NCBI RefSeq assembly: GCF_032854445.1
Contig: NC_088299.1
Span: 14,687,608-14,751,607, forward strand
Length of the DNA: 64,000 nt
Source: Liolophura sinensis
Taxonomy: Eukaryota; Mollusca; Polyplacophora; Chitonida; Chitonidae
Direction of reading: 5' to 3'
Shown here: in pieces, positions 1-9,885 of the stretch
Layout: every line of letters begins with the position of its first letter
Numbering within the stretch: the stretch's first letter is position 1
Position numbers and translations under genes: made by a program
The notes under the pieces: model-generated
What the model was told of the DNA's origin: nothing
The model's database searches: none
What the model saw: only the letters and a program-made list of their open reading frames with translations

Positions 1-3
1 AAG

Positions 4-4
4 T

Positions 5-35
<31 letters not shown>

Positions 36-280
36 TTTGATTGGCGTTTAACGCCGTACTCAAGAATATTTCACTTATACCACGGCGGCCTTATGGTGGG
101 AGGAAACCGGCCAGAGCCCGGGGGAAACCCACGACCATTCCACAGGTTGCTGCAGACCTTCCCACGTACAGCCAGAGAGGAAGCCAGCATGAGTTGGACT
201 TGAACTCACAGCGACCTCATTGGTGAGAGGCTCCTGGGTCATTACGCTGCGGTAGTGCGCTAACCAACTGAACCCCCGAG
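4..280 (-). mobile_element. SINE-A, near full length
   Basis: Family A of this window. On the minus strand it runs from a tRNA-like head (CCGTGGCTCAG.YGGTTAGCG, A-box like; a B-box-like GAGTTCAAGTCC) through a body with GGTCTGCCAGCAACCTGCGG to a 3' domain (AAGTGAAATATTCTTGAGTA) and an AAATA-repeat tail. The tail is the (TTTA)n at the window start. No coding capacity; such elements are moved by a LINE. Full copies are about 255 bp. Five or six near-complete and many 3'-only copies occur here, in both orientations. Confidence 0.85.
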
Positions 281-282
281 TC

Positions 283-480
283 GACCTAAGTAGTCAGTCT
301 CGAAATCAAGAACGGGACCAACGAGGTCCTTGGTTCGAATTGGCTTCACGGTGGATTGGCTACAGTTTTAAGTTGTGAGGTTTATCAGGTGTTTGACAAA
401 ATGTGGTATTTTACCCCAGGCACTCAGATCTGTAAAGCTCGGGCGACGTTGTTTAAATGAAAGCTTCACTACGCCGTTAC
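283..480 (+). repeat. SINE-like module (unit 1 copy)
   Basis: Begins with a B-box-like GGTTCGAATT and continues with TGGCTACAGTTTTAAGT, CAGGTGTTTG and a TTTTACYCCAGGCACTC block. This reads like the right half of a tRNA-derived SINE distinct from family A. It recurs in unit 2, so in this window it is only known from the duplication. The assignment is an inference from style. Confidence 0.4.
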
Positions 481-1105
481 ACATGCATCTGTCATTTAAA
501 TATATAAATAATATGTGCGCCTCTCGGCAATATAACTCTTGCCCATAACTACTGGTATTAAGAACATGCAAAATTGTTTTCAGTTTGCGTTTTTTTTTCT
601 TTATTATTCAATTTTTCTTTTTTTTTTTTGCTTTGTTTTTAATTTATTCACAACATGCCTGCCTCATGATACTGGGAAAGCCAGCTAAGGTGGAAATGCT
701 GACATCCGACGACACATGATGAGGAAGGAGGTTACGATGGGTGAGACGTTCACCTCGAGACGAAAGTTTGGATAGTACAAAAGATGTTAACCTGTAACTA
801 TCTAGAAGTGTGATGAGTAAACAAACCACAACCTAAAGTACAATCTACACCCACGGCAGCACAGATTTTCCCCACTGACGCAGCCCTCTTATAATTACAT
901 TCATGTAATTACCACGGCGACCCCTGCGTGGTTGCGTTCATAACGAGGGCCTGTCTGTCAACATCACGCAGTGATGACATCGCGGAGATCAACAGAGATG
1001 TTATTGATACTTAACGTCAATTTGTGAGTGCGTTGTTAAAAGATTGTTGTTTTTCTGCACAGCTGAGACTATTAAAATCCTTCATAGCTCCAGTTCTTGA
1101 ATACT
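480..1105. other. 3' flank of gene P1
   Basis: Lies downstream of the P1 stop on the minus strand and is conserved in unit 2 (about 3740-4359). It holds T-rich runs near 590-640 and no convincing ORF; the 61-residue minus-strand frame at 644-829 is repeated in unit 2 only because the DNA is duplicated. It may contain the P1 3' UTR, but I could not fix a polyadenylation site. Confidence 0.4.
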
Positions 1106-2950
1106 TTAGTCATACTCATTCTCCGGGTCGTCGGAGTCTTTGCCAGCGCCCATGTGAAAAGATCTGTCTGGAGTTTCTTTAGTTTGGGGTGCTGAAGTCC
1201 CCTTTGGCGGGATGTAGACTGTTGTTGTGTAGGTTTTCGGTGGGGTACTGCTTGGTGCTACCGTGCGTTCGACTGGCGTGGAAGCTGGTGGGGCAAGGTA
1301 CGTGGAGGACTCGCGCTCTGCATCCCGAGTACGCGTGGTTTTACGTGGCGTCGTCTTACGCGGAGTGGCACGGCGTGGCGTCGACCGACGGGGCGTAAAA
1401 CGGCGTGGCGTCAAACGGCGTGGCGTATATCGGCGTGGTGTATATCGGCGTGGCGTATATCGGCGTGGCGAACGCTTAGTTTGACGTCGCCGTCTGACGG
1501 TCGTCCGCGTTTGTGTCTCCATGTAATCCAGATAACGCTCGACGGCGGCGAATTTCTTCCGGCGATAATATTCCCTGGCTACTCGCTGCTACAACACAAA
1601 CAATACAGTATAATTATTCAGGTTTCATATCAAAATGAAATCATATATCTAAGCAGTGTTGGTGACATAGATATCACTAAGTTTTGCTGTTATATGTCCG
1701 TGCAATGCTTTATCGGAAGCCTGGTTATGAATATTTATTTATTTATTTATTTATTTACTGGGATCTGCTTGGTAGTCTGCACAATGTAGACATAGTCTGC
1801 ACAATGTAGACATAGTCTGCACAATGTAGACATAGTCTGCACACATGGGGAAATTACTTGTATTTTTGTATATTTTTTTTTGTATATTTGTACTTACCTT
1901 TTTGGTGACGGGTTTAACCCTGCAGCGGACGATGTAGGATACCTTCGGCCAGGCCACTGTAACAATATATACAGCAGGCTAAATGTAGGAACAGCCAGTA
2001 ACACAGGTATGTATGGATTCACACATGTGTGTCGTCCAACACATAGTATATGAAGTATCACTAGTATGGGATAATGAAAACACATATATGCAGAAATTAA
2101 CACACGTACCTAGTGCACATGTATCCAGTACTTGACATATGCATTCAGAAACACATGTGTACACTAATTAACATATGCATACAGTAATTAACACACGCAT
2201 ACAATAATTACACATGTATGTAGTAATTAACACATGTATACAGTAATTAACACGTGTATATAGCAATTAACACATGTGTGCAGTAATTAACATATGTATA
2301 CAGTACTAAAAACCAGTTTGCAGTACTTAACATCTGTTTGCAGTAACTAACACATGTACACAGTAATTAACACCTGTTTGTAGTAATTAATACCTGTATA
2401 CAGTGCTTAACACATGCATGCAGTAATTAACACATACATGCAGCAACATCTGTATGCAGTAATAATCAGAAGTATAACTCTTAATTAGTAATTAATATTT
2501 GCACGCAGTGTGCACATGAATATTCAGTAGCGCGTATGGTTGCCGTTACACATGTATGTAGCCTCACATGTACTCCATCAGCTTTTATTCATTTATTCTC
2601 AACGTAACCAATTTTACGTCTAATCCTGTATACATCTCTGTCACGTGAGAAAAAGTGTTTTGCATTTAAAAACGTGAAGTGATCTGTCACATGTCCATCA
2701 GTTCAATAAACGACCTCTTATACTTCATCGATCTCCATTGTTACATTTGTTTGTCCAATTCATTCATATTCCTGTCAAATATCTCTTTATAAAGTCCTAT
2801 GTTAACATGTTGAAACACACGGCGCCCTGAACTACTCAAGTCGCGGAGCGGTAAGTTAGCATGGCAGTTCTGGACAGAGTATACGCATACTATGGTATTA
2901 AGCTATTTACCTCCATCGTTACCCACTACCGTTCTTCCTCTGGCAGGCAT
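1106..2950 (-). CDS. P1: small arginine-rich S/T-P-R-R repeat protein, three exons
   Basis: Proposed coding exons (minus strand): 2911-2950, 1898-1956 and 1106-1588, total 582 nt, 193 residues. The first two introns have GTAAAT..ACAG and GTAAGT..GTAG ends and phases 1 and 0, identical to P2 and P3. Residues 1-13 begin MPARGRT; exon 2 carries the W-P-x-V-S-Y motif; residues 34-68 are a basic YYRRKKF..VERYLDYM segment followed by RRRR. Residues 73-118 carry nine S/T-P-R-R/K motifs exactly five residues apart, each with one variable residue. A Thr/Pro-rich linker and an acidic end (DSDDPENEYD) follow. S/T-P-K/R-K/R motifs bind AT-rich DNA grooves in sperm histones, so a chromatin or sperm nuclear role is plausible. 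I do not recognise the family. No signal peptide or membrane segment is seen. Confidence 0.65.
1350..1470 (-). repeat. 15-bp coding minisatellite in P1 exon 3
   Basis: About eight tandem 15-bp units with core CGGCGTGGCGT on the plus strand, each encoding one T-P-R-R-x pentapeptide on the minus strand. The array is shorter in P2 (around 4590-4640), so the repeat number differs between paralogs while frame is kept because the unit is a multiple of three. Confidence 0.8.
1773..1848. repeat. 20-bp tandem repeat in P1 intron 2
   Basis: About 3.5 copies of a 20-bp unit with core CACAATGTAGACATAGTCTG. P2 holds about 2.5 copies at 4951-4993. It sits some 50 bp past the exon 2 donor. Confidence 0.85.
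2016..2530. repeat. 20-bp degenerate minisatellite in P1 intron 1
   Basis: Roughly 25 variants of a 20-bp unit built on CAGTAATTAACACATGTATR. Units vary by substitution and small indels. ACACATGT gives each unit short palindromic potential. The matching array in P2 intron 1 is at about 5130-5800. Reading frames across it are incidental. Confidence 0.85.
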
Positions 2951-3130
2951 GTGTGAGTTTGGACGAGATCAAGTTAACCTAGCTAACACGGAAACAAAAC
3001 TCGACCGTCTCCATCCAGCAGGAAAACAGATCTGACAACGCATGAGCGTTGTTGGGAGCCAAACCCCTTCCAGGGTATTGGACGTCACTGACGACGTCAT
3101 ACATTACGTCATTCGTGTAAAGTCATTCCA
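2951..3130 (-). promoter_or_regulatory. P1 upstream region with CRE/ATF-like sites
   Basis: Just upstream of the P1 start codon is a block shared with P2, P3 and P4: GATCTCGTCCAAAC nearest the ATG, then a GGTCGAGTTTTG-like core, then GTCAGATCT and a GCGTTGT-type motif. Farther out are three CRE-like sites: GACGTCAC at 3081-3088, GACGTCAT at 3093-3100 and TACGTCAT at 3105-3112. No TATA box is evident. Transcription start and 5' UTR limits are unknown; the block may be partly 5' UTR. Confidence 0.5.
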
Positions 3131-3420
3131 ATGTTTGTAGTTATTAGGTATGAAGGCACATACGTTGACTCTCATTTCAACAATACTTCTATAATTGCTA
3201 TACACTTACTCAAACAAGAAAAAGAAAAGAAAAAGAAGATTCACAACATGTGTTTTCAACAAAATTTTCCAAAAAAAAAAATGAATGCAAAATTTATATT
3301 TTTCTATTGCAAAAACGTTAGAGGAAAAAAAATGATATCATTTTTTGCCGTCTTCTCATTTACATAAACCTTCGCCACCCCTAATGAATTTTTCACTGAC
3401 TCCGATATTTGTTTTATAAA
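3131..3420. other. Unit 1 outer flank, no gene seen
   Basis: A/T-rich stretch with A runs (for example 3215-3240 and 3272-3285), conserved at 6291-6600 in unit 2. The short plus-strand frame across it is low complexity and shows no coding signal. Confidence 0.5.
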
Positions 3421-3536
3421 CGTACGGCCGGAGAGGAAGCCAGCATGAGCTGGATTTGAACTCAAAGCGACCGCTTTGGTGAGAGGCTCCTGGTTCGTTA
3501 CATTGCGCTAGTGCGCTAACCAAATGAGCCACGGAG
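3421..3536 (-). mobile_element. SINE-A fragment (head half)
   Basis: Contains only the tRNA-like head and B-box side of family A (CATGAGCTGGATTTGAACTC, GTGCGCTAACCAAATGAGCC on the plus strand). The body and tail are missing; the break coincides with the junction of the two tandem units. Confidence 0.8.
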
Positions 3537-3539
3537 TCG

Positions 3540-3735
3540 ATCAGTTGGTCGACTAAAGTAGTCAGTCTTAAAAGGAATGGGACCAACGAGGTCCTTGGCT
3601 CAAATCCAGCTCACGATGGGTTGGCTACAGTTTTAAGTCGTGAGGTTTATCAGGTGTTTGGAAAAGGGCGATATTTTACTCCAGGCACTCCGATCTGTAA
3701 AGCTCGAGCGCCGTCGTTTTAGTGGAAACTTGACC
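3540..3735 (+). repeat. SINE-like module (unit 2 copy)
   Basis: Copy of the module at 283-480, with TTGGCTACAGTTTTAAGTCG and TTTTACTCCAGGCACTCCGA. It adjoins the SINE-A fragment as in unit 1. Confidence 0.4.
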
Positions 3736-4359
3736 CCACATGCACCTGTCATTTAAATATATAAATAATGTGCGCGCCTCTCGGCAATATAACTCTTGCC
3801 CATAACTACTGGTATTAAGAACAAGACAAAAACAGAACATGCAAAATTGTTTTCAGTTTGCGTTTTTTTTTCTTTATTATTCAATTTTTTGCTTTGTTTT
3901 TAATTTATTCACAACATGCCTGCCTCATGATACTGGGAAAGCCAGCTAAGGTGGAAATGCTGACATCCGACGACACATGATGAGGAAGGAGGTTACGATG
4001 GGTGAGACGTTCACCTCGAGACGAAAGTTTGGATAGTACAAAAGATGTTAACCTGTAACTATCTCGAGATGTGATAGAGTAAACAAACCACAACCTAAAC
4101 TACAATCTAAAACACACAGCAGCACAGATTTTCCCCACTGACGCAGCCCTCTTATAATTACATTCATGTAATTACCACGGCGACCCCTCCATTCATAACG
4201 AGGGCCTGTTTGTCAACATCACGCAGTGATGACATCGCGGAGATCAACAGAGATGTTATTGATACTTAACGTCAATTTGTGGGTGCGTTGTTAAAAGATT
4301 GTTGTTTTTGCACAGCTGAGACTATTATAAATTCTTCACAGTTCCAGTTCTTGAATATT

Positions 4360-4632
4360 TTAGTCATACTCATTCTCCGGGTCGTCGGAGTCTTTGCCAG
4401 AGCCCATATGAAAAGATCTGTCCGGAGTTTCTTTAGTTTGGGGTGCTGAAGTCCCTTTTGACGGGATGTAGATTGTTGTTGTGTAGGTTTTCTGTGGGGC
4501 ACTGCTTGGCGCTACCGTGCGTTCGACTGGCGTGGAAACTGGTGGGACAAGGTACGTGGTTTTACGTGGCATCGTCTTACGCGGAGTGGCACGGCGTGGC
4601 GTCAAACGGCGTGGCGTCGACTTGCTTGGCGT
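4360..4632 (-). other. Orphaned C-terminal frame of P2
   Basis: After the P2 stop codon the same frame stays open for 90 further codons and then ends at the homologous stop used by P1. It still encodes the T-P-R-R motifs, the Thr/Pro linker and the identical acidic end. Compared with P1, most of the visible changes in this stretch replace residues (A to V, T to A, P to Q, V to I, P to S, A to S), which suggests relaxed constraint since the stop arose. It could only be made by stop read-through or an alternative start. Confidence 0.6.
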
Positions 4633-6114
4633 TCATCGACGTGGCGAACGCTTATTTTTACGTCTACGTCTGACAGTCGTCCGCGTTTGTGTCTCCATGT
4701 AATCCAGATAACGCTCGACGGCGGCGAATTTCTTCCGGCGATAATATTCCCTGGCTACTCGCGGCTGGAACACAAACCATACAGTATAGTCATTCAGGTT
4801 TCATATCTCATTGAAATCATATAGTTGAGCATGCAGTGTTGGTGACATAGATATCCCTAAGTTTTGCTGTTAATGTCCGTGCAATGCTTTATCGGAAGCC
4901 TATTTATCAATCTATTTATTTATTTACTGGGATCTGTTTGGTAGTCTGCACAATGTAGACATAGTCTGCACAATGTAGACATAGTCTGCACACATGGGGA
5001 AATTACTTGTATACTTACCTTTTTGGTGACGGGTTTAACCCTGCGGCGGACGATGTAGGATACCTTCGGCCAGGCAACTGTAACAATATATACAGCAGGC
5101 TAAATGTAGGAACAGCCAATAACCCAGGTATGTCTGGATTAACATATGTATGTAGTACAACGCATAGTATATGTAGTATCGCTAGTATGAGATAATGAAA
5201 ACACATCTATGCAGTAATTAACATACTTATGTAATGCCCATGTATACGGTACTTGACATATGCATTCAGAAACACATATATACAGTAATTAACACGTGTT
5301 CAGTAACACATGCATACAGTAATTAAATATGTATGCAGTAATAAACACACGCATGTAGTAATTAATACATGTATGTAGAAATTAACACATGTATACAGTA
5401 ATTAACACCTACATGCTGTGATCAACTCGTGTATGTAGCAATTAACACATATATTCAGTAATTAACATATGTATACAGTAATAAAAACCAGTTTGCAGTA
5501 CTTAACATCTGTATGTAGTACTTAACATCTGTATGTAGTACTTAATATCTGTATGCAGTAACGTCTGTTTGCAGTAATAATCACATGTTTACAGTAATTA
5601 ACACATGCGTGCAGTAAATAACACATGTGTGCAGTAATTATCACAGGTATGCAGTGATTAAGACATGTATACAGTAATTAACACCTGTATGGAGTAATAC
5701 CTATATGCAGTATAATAAACACACGTATGCAGTAAAACATGTAAGCAGTTACACATGTATGCAGTAATTAATTCTTGCATGCAGTGTACACATGAATATT
5801 CAATAGCGCGTATGGTTGCCGTCACACATGTATGTAGCCTCACATGTACTCCATCAGCTTTTATTCATTTATTCTCAACGTAACCAATTTTACGTCTAAT
5901 CCTATATACATCTCTGTCATGTGAGGCATTTGAAAACGTGAAGTGGTCTGTTACATGTACATCAGTTCAATAAACGACCTCTTATACTTTATCGATCTCC
6001 GTTGTTACATTTGTTTGTCCAATTCATTCATATTTGTGTCAAATATCTCATACTATGGTATTTAATCTATTTACCTCCATCGTTACCCACTACCGTTCTT
6101 CCTCTGGCAGGCAT
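4633..6114 (-). CDS. P2: truncated paralog of P1, three exons
   Basis: Proposed exons (minus strand): 6075-6114, 5019-5077 and 4633-4764, 76 residues. Exon 1 (MPARGRTVVGNDG) is identical to P1; exon 2 has R where P1 has C in the IVR-x-RV segment; exon 3 opens with PRVAREYYRR and keeps the VERYLDYM and RRRR blocks. A TGA at 4633-4635 follows SPRR, so the repeat domain and acidic tail are not translated. Length then equals P3 (77 residues), so the short product could still be functional. Splice signals (GTAAAT, GTAAGT donors; ACAG, CCAG acceptors) are intact. It is either a recently truncated gene or an early pseudogene. Confidence 0.55.
5130..5800. repeat. 20-bp degenerate minisatellite in P2 intron 1
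   Basis: The P2 counterpart of the array at 2016-2530, with more units and different internal variants. This suggests independent expansion after the gene duplication. Confidence 0.85.
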
Positions 6115-6290
6115 GTGTGAGTTTGGACGAGATCAAGTTAACCTAGCTAACACGGAAACAAAACTCGACCGTCTCCATCCAGCAGGAAAACAGATCTGAC
6201 AACGCATGAGCGTTGTTGGGAGCCAAACCCCTTCTAGCGCATAGCGTCATACATTACGTCATTCGTGTAACGTCATTCCAATGTTTGTAG
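6115..6290 (-). promoter_or_regulatory. P2 upstream region with CRE-like site
   Basis: The first 110 bp match the P1 upstream block nearly exactly. Beyond it about 25 bp are deleted, removing the outer CRE-like sites; TACGTCAT remains at 6255-6262 and a weaker ACGTCATT follows. Weaker CRE content than P1 may mean weaker expression, which is inference. Confidence 0.45.
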
Positions 6291-6599
6291 TTATTAGGTA
6301 TGAAGGCACATACGTTAACTCTCATTTTAATAATACTTCTATAATTGCTATACACTTACACGAACAAGAAAAAGAAAAGAAAAAGAAGATTCACAATATG
6401 TGTTTTGAACAAAATTTCCCCCCAAAAAACCAGAAAAAAAAAATGAATGCAAAATTTATATTTTTCTATTGCAAAAACCTTAGAGGGAAAAAATGACATA
6501 GCAAGACTTGACTAATTTTAAGCATTGTTCGATGCCGTCTTCTCATTCCCATAGGCCTTCGGCACCCCTAATGTATTTTTCACTGACTGTGATATTTGT

Positions 6600-7263
6600 T
6601 ATTTAGCAACTACACGCTAACACGAACGACAAAAAATGTAGTTGCATAATTTGAAAACGTGTCTACGTAGGCCTAAGGTCTGTCGGGGAGATGACTGCGG
6701 TTTGGGCTGAGACGGTATGCTGCTGTTTGACATAATTTGTGACATCATGGTTGAATATTACACGGCTTGAAAATCAACTGATTTTACGCCTGTGGTGGTC
6801 TGTAAATGACACAGACCTGGCCCACAACACTATGTGAAATATAAAATGATATCTTATGCAGTGGTTATCTGTTATTATATGTCGCTTTATGGAGTGAATG
6901 GGTGAACGTGAAGACTATGTCACAGCTTATATCGTGCAATCTGATAGCAACGTGTTTGATTGGATAAAATTCTCAAGATGGCTGCCTCGATTCACCAGCC
7001 ATTTATGCAATATTGTGATATTGTCCAACATGTTATTCGGTGAAATCTCATAAAAATAGTAAAGTATGATACTTTTTAGAAAGCTTGACTTTCCTGCTTT
7101 TGACTGAAATGTGTTCTAGACAGGTGCTGTCTTGCCCTTTAAGAGACCTTTCTGAAAGTGAGCTCAGATTTTGTATGCGTGTATACGGGGACAAGTATAT
7201 GGGTTATAATAGGTTGGTCATATTAATGCTGGTGTTGTTTCGCTGCAATTTTTATAGTTTATA
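6600..7263. other. Intergenic, no gene seen
   Basis: No splice-framed ORF, known repeat or RNA gene recognised. Confidence 0.4.
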
Positions 7264-7531
7264 GGGGGGCTTCCGTGGCTCAGCTGGTTAGCGCGCTAGC
7301 GCAGCATAATGACCCAGAAGCCTCTCACCAATGCGGTCGCTGTGAGTTCAGGTCTAGCTCATGCTGGCTTCCTCTCCGGCCATAAGTGGGAAGGTCTGCT
7401 AGCAATCTGCGGATGGTCTTGGGTTTCCCCCCGGTTTCCTCCCACCATAATGCAGGCCGCCGTCGTATATAGTGAAATATTCTTGAGTACGGCGTAAAAA
7501 CACCAATCAAATAAAACAAATAAATAAATAG
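7264..7531 (+). mobile_element. SINE-A, near full length
   Basis: Starts with GGGGCTTCCGTGGCTCAGC and ends in an imperfect AAATA tail. Flanks show a near-perfect target-site duplication (ATAGTTTATA before, ATAGTTTCTA after), so this is an independent insertion. Confidence 0.85.
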
Positions 7532-9715
7532 TTTCTATAGTAACGCAGTGATTTCAAATATATTTTCTTATTAAACTGGAGCTGATCGATTCGAGCAAAT
7601 GTCTGGTTATTATGGCAACGGACTGTAGATATCTATAGTTTTAACGACGCGAACACATTATAAATCATGTGGTTTCTCTCAGGAATTACAAATTTAAATC
7701 GACACACACTAAAGGCTTTGGGTTTGTACAAATATGGCGTGAACTTGAGGATTCAAACCATTCCAGGGATATAGACAATCGGACTTGCAAATTGCAAAAA
7801 AGGGCTGCTTTGGATACATCTGTGTTAATGGATGAACACATGCCGGCATCCCGCATAGTGCTGAGGTCAAGTGCGCCCATCTTTGCAACGTTAACCCTCG
7901 TTAAACTCCAAGTTGACATGCTGTTCTAGGTTGGCAGTGAAAGCGACCTGGACAAAAAACGGTGCACTTGTGGATGATTTGGGGAAAAGTGCCATGCACT
8001 CGACACAAAGAGGTGAAGCACGGAGAGAGCCTACATATATATGTAGGCTGAGGAGTTAGAGGTTAACCGAGTCTTGTCAGTTATGTGAAAATACCATGGT
8101 ATACCGAGCAAATTACAGGAAACCGTCGTGTTTGAAAAAACATTCACTCCATTCAAGTTTTAACAAATAAAAGAAGAAAAAACAAACAAAAACTTTGTTC
8201 AGAACATTTTACACCTTGTTTTATTCACCGCATGCTTGGAGGACGCGAATGTTACTTATATAACTTGATTACACAAACATATGGAATCGGTCTATATAAT
8301 ACTTTACATACTTGTACCTACATAAGAAAGTCACCAGCATATCAAATATTACATAGAGCGATTTTAGGTACCTGTGCTTGATAGTTCATATATGCCAGCC
8401 ACGCACAAAACACAAACTGATGAATGTTGGAAATGGGACTTCTTTGAAACTTCGTGATTTTGGTTGTTTCTCGTTAACACACACAAATATGAGATGATTA
8501 TCATCAGCTTCAAACAGTTGCACTAATTCTCTTTGTCTGTATATTGTTGGACTTTTGGATGTTGTCATCAATCGGATTAAAATCAGATGTATTGACTTCT
8601 TCGGAATGTTTCAAGCAAAAGTCAACACAACTGATTCCAACACAACTGGTCACCAACTAAAATCGGTAACATCATCTGGACACCGGGAAAAATGGCTTCT
8701 ATCCGACAATCGGGATGGTTTGGAGATTCGTTGCAAAGGCTGAGGAAACGCCGTTAGTCCTGTGAAATGTGTTAATCATTTCACATGGACGGGACAGGAT
8801 GCTTATCTGCGACGCCTTCATGTGTAATAACTTCGAAGAACTTGCGTTGATCAGTCTGACTATATCCACCAACGAATAATTGGTCAATTTGACGAACTAT
8901 ACATATACTCTGCTCGCATATTTGATCAACATTGGTTAGTCAGTTTGATGAATTTATCCTGGATCAATTTGATGACTAACCAAAGTTTGCCTTATTACGA
9001 ATGCATATTGGCCAATGTGATTTTAAGACCCTCAAAATGGGTCATTTATTAGAAAAATGTGTTGTATGGAAAGCAATGGAAATGGGTCCGCCATGATGGC
9101 ACAAATTTTCCACTTTTTGCCATACCAAGGATTACTCTATAAGACGCACACTAAATATTATCCAACGTAGCAGGTTGAAATTTGGCATCCCTTTTAAATG
9201 ATACATCTTGCATCAAATAGTATCATTTAAATTTTACGAACTTGAAAATTTTGCCTAATTTGCATATTATTACTAAACAATTAAAACACAGTTAGGGTAT
9301 TTAGAGCCTCTATATAAATCTCAGCAGTGAAGCTATATATAACACTTCAGTTTAAAAGAGTATCAAAAACATCCAACAATGCCCATAGACAATTTCCATT
9401 TGTACTCTAAACAGATTTGCGTTAAATTACATAATAAGGTAAAAAAGTCGGGAAAACAGATTTTTATTTCCAGTTTGTGATATTAATAGACTTAGACTGC
9501 ATTCACACATACATACATACATACAGGCAGACGTATCATATATCAACCATCTGAAATACGTCCAAATACTGAAATAGATCTACCCATTTTGTTCGTTTGC
9601 GGTTGTCCCACGTCATATTATTTTAACAATTTCACAAAAGGATATAATAAAATTAACAACAACAAAAAAAAAATAACAAATCTTCAGCTTTGTCGGCATG
9701 AAAAAAAAAAATAAC
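7532..9715. other. Intergenic, no gene seen
   Basis: Two short overlapping frames at 7669-7929 lack splice or codon support. A perfect 20-bp palindrome with core GCCTACATATATATGTAGGC lies near 8031-8050, and a CATA microsatellite near 9508-9526. No exon 2 or exon 3 for the orphan P4 exon was found here despite looking for the W-P-x-V-S-Y pattern on the minus strand. Confidence 0.4.
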
Positions 9716-9755
9716 TTTCACCATCGTCCAGGAAACTCCGTCTTCTGGCAGACAT
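9716..9755 (-). pseudogene. P4: orphan first exon of the P family
   Basis: The minus strand reads MSARRRSFLDDGE plus one base, then GT at exactly the 40-nt boundary used by P1, P2 and P3. The residues are closest to P3 (MPARRGSFLDTDR). The donor is weak (GTTATT followed by a T run). The upstream 120 bp also matches P3, including GATCTCGTCCAAA. and GGGAACGGT. No matching downstream exons were found within 9.7 kb on that strand, so this looks like a duplicated 5' end, either dead or reused by an unknown transcript. Confidence 0.55.
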
Positions 9756-9885
9756 GAGTGTTTTTGTTTGGACGAGATCAAATGTGCCCAACCGATAAGA
9801 GAGAAGAAAACTCTACCGTTCCCTTTGGGTAGGTTTACAGATCTGACATTGACTAAGCGTTGGCTCTGTGGTGACGTCGTCACTC
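9756..9885 (-). promoter_or_regulatory. P4 upstream region with CRE-like site
   Basis: Mirror image of the P3 upstream block: GATCTCGTCCAAAC, the CCAAAGGGAACGGT core, GTCAGATCTGT, ACGCTTAGTC, then TGACGTCG at 9872-9879. Order and spacing match P3, which supports an inverted duplication of the promoter and first exon. Confidence 0.5.

Larger units (their letters stand above)
1..3420. repeat. Tandem segmental duplication, unit 1 (SINE plus gene P1)
   Basis: This block and the next (3421-6600) align end to end in the same order: minus-strand SINE, a SINE-like module, a shared 3' flank, the three exons of a small basic-protein gene, an intronic 20-bp minisatellite, and a promoter flank ending near the motif CACTGACT.CGATATTTGTT. 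The second unit begins with a truncated copy of the same SINE, so the SINE was inside the duplicated segment. The copies differ by scattered substitutions and by indels, mostly in the minisatellites. Duplication is seen directly; its age is not estimated. Confidence 0.85.
3421..6600. repeat. Tandem segmental duplication, unit 2 (SINE plus gene P2)
   Basis: Second copy of the 3.2-kb unit described at 1-3420. Relative to unit 1 it has lost part of the SINE tail and part of the promoter flank (one CRE-like site is missing). Its 20-bp intronic minisatellite is longer, and its gene carries an early stop in exon 3. After about 6600 the similarity to unit 1 ends. Confidence 0.85.

Noticed and set aside
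644-829. 61-residue minus-strand frame repeated at 3905-4093
   Set aside because: It is conserved only because the whole 3.2-kb segment is duplicated; no splice or domain evidence.
2016-2530. Tandem array of transcription-factor palindromes (ACATGT) as an enhancer
   Set aside because: It is an intronic minisatellite with rapid unit turnover between P1 and P2; nothing supports regulatory selection.
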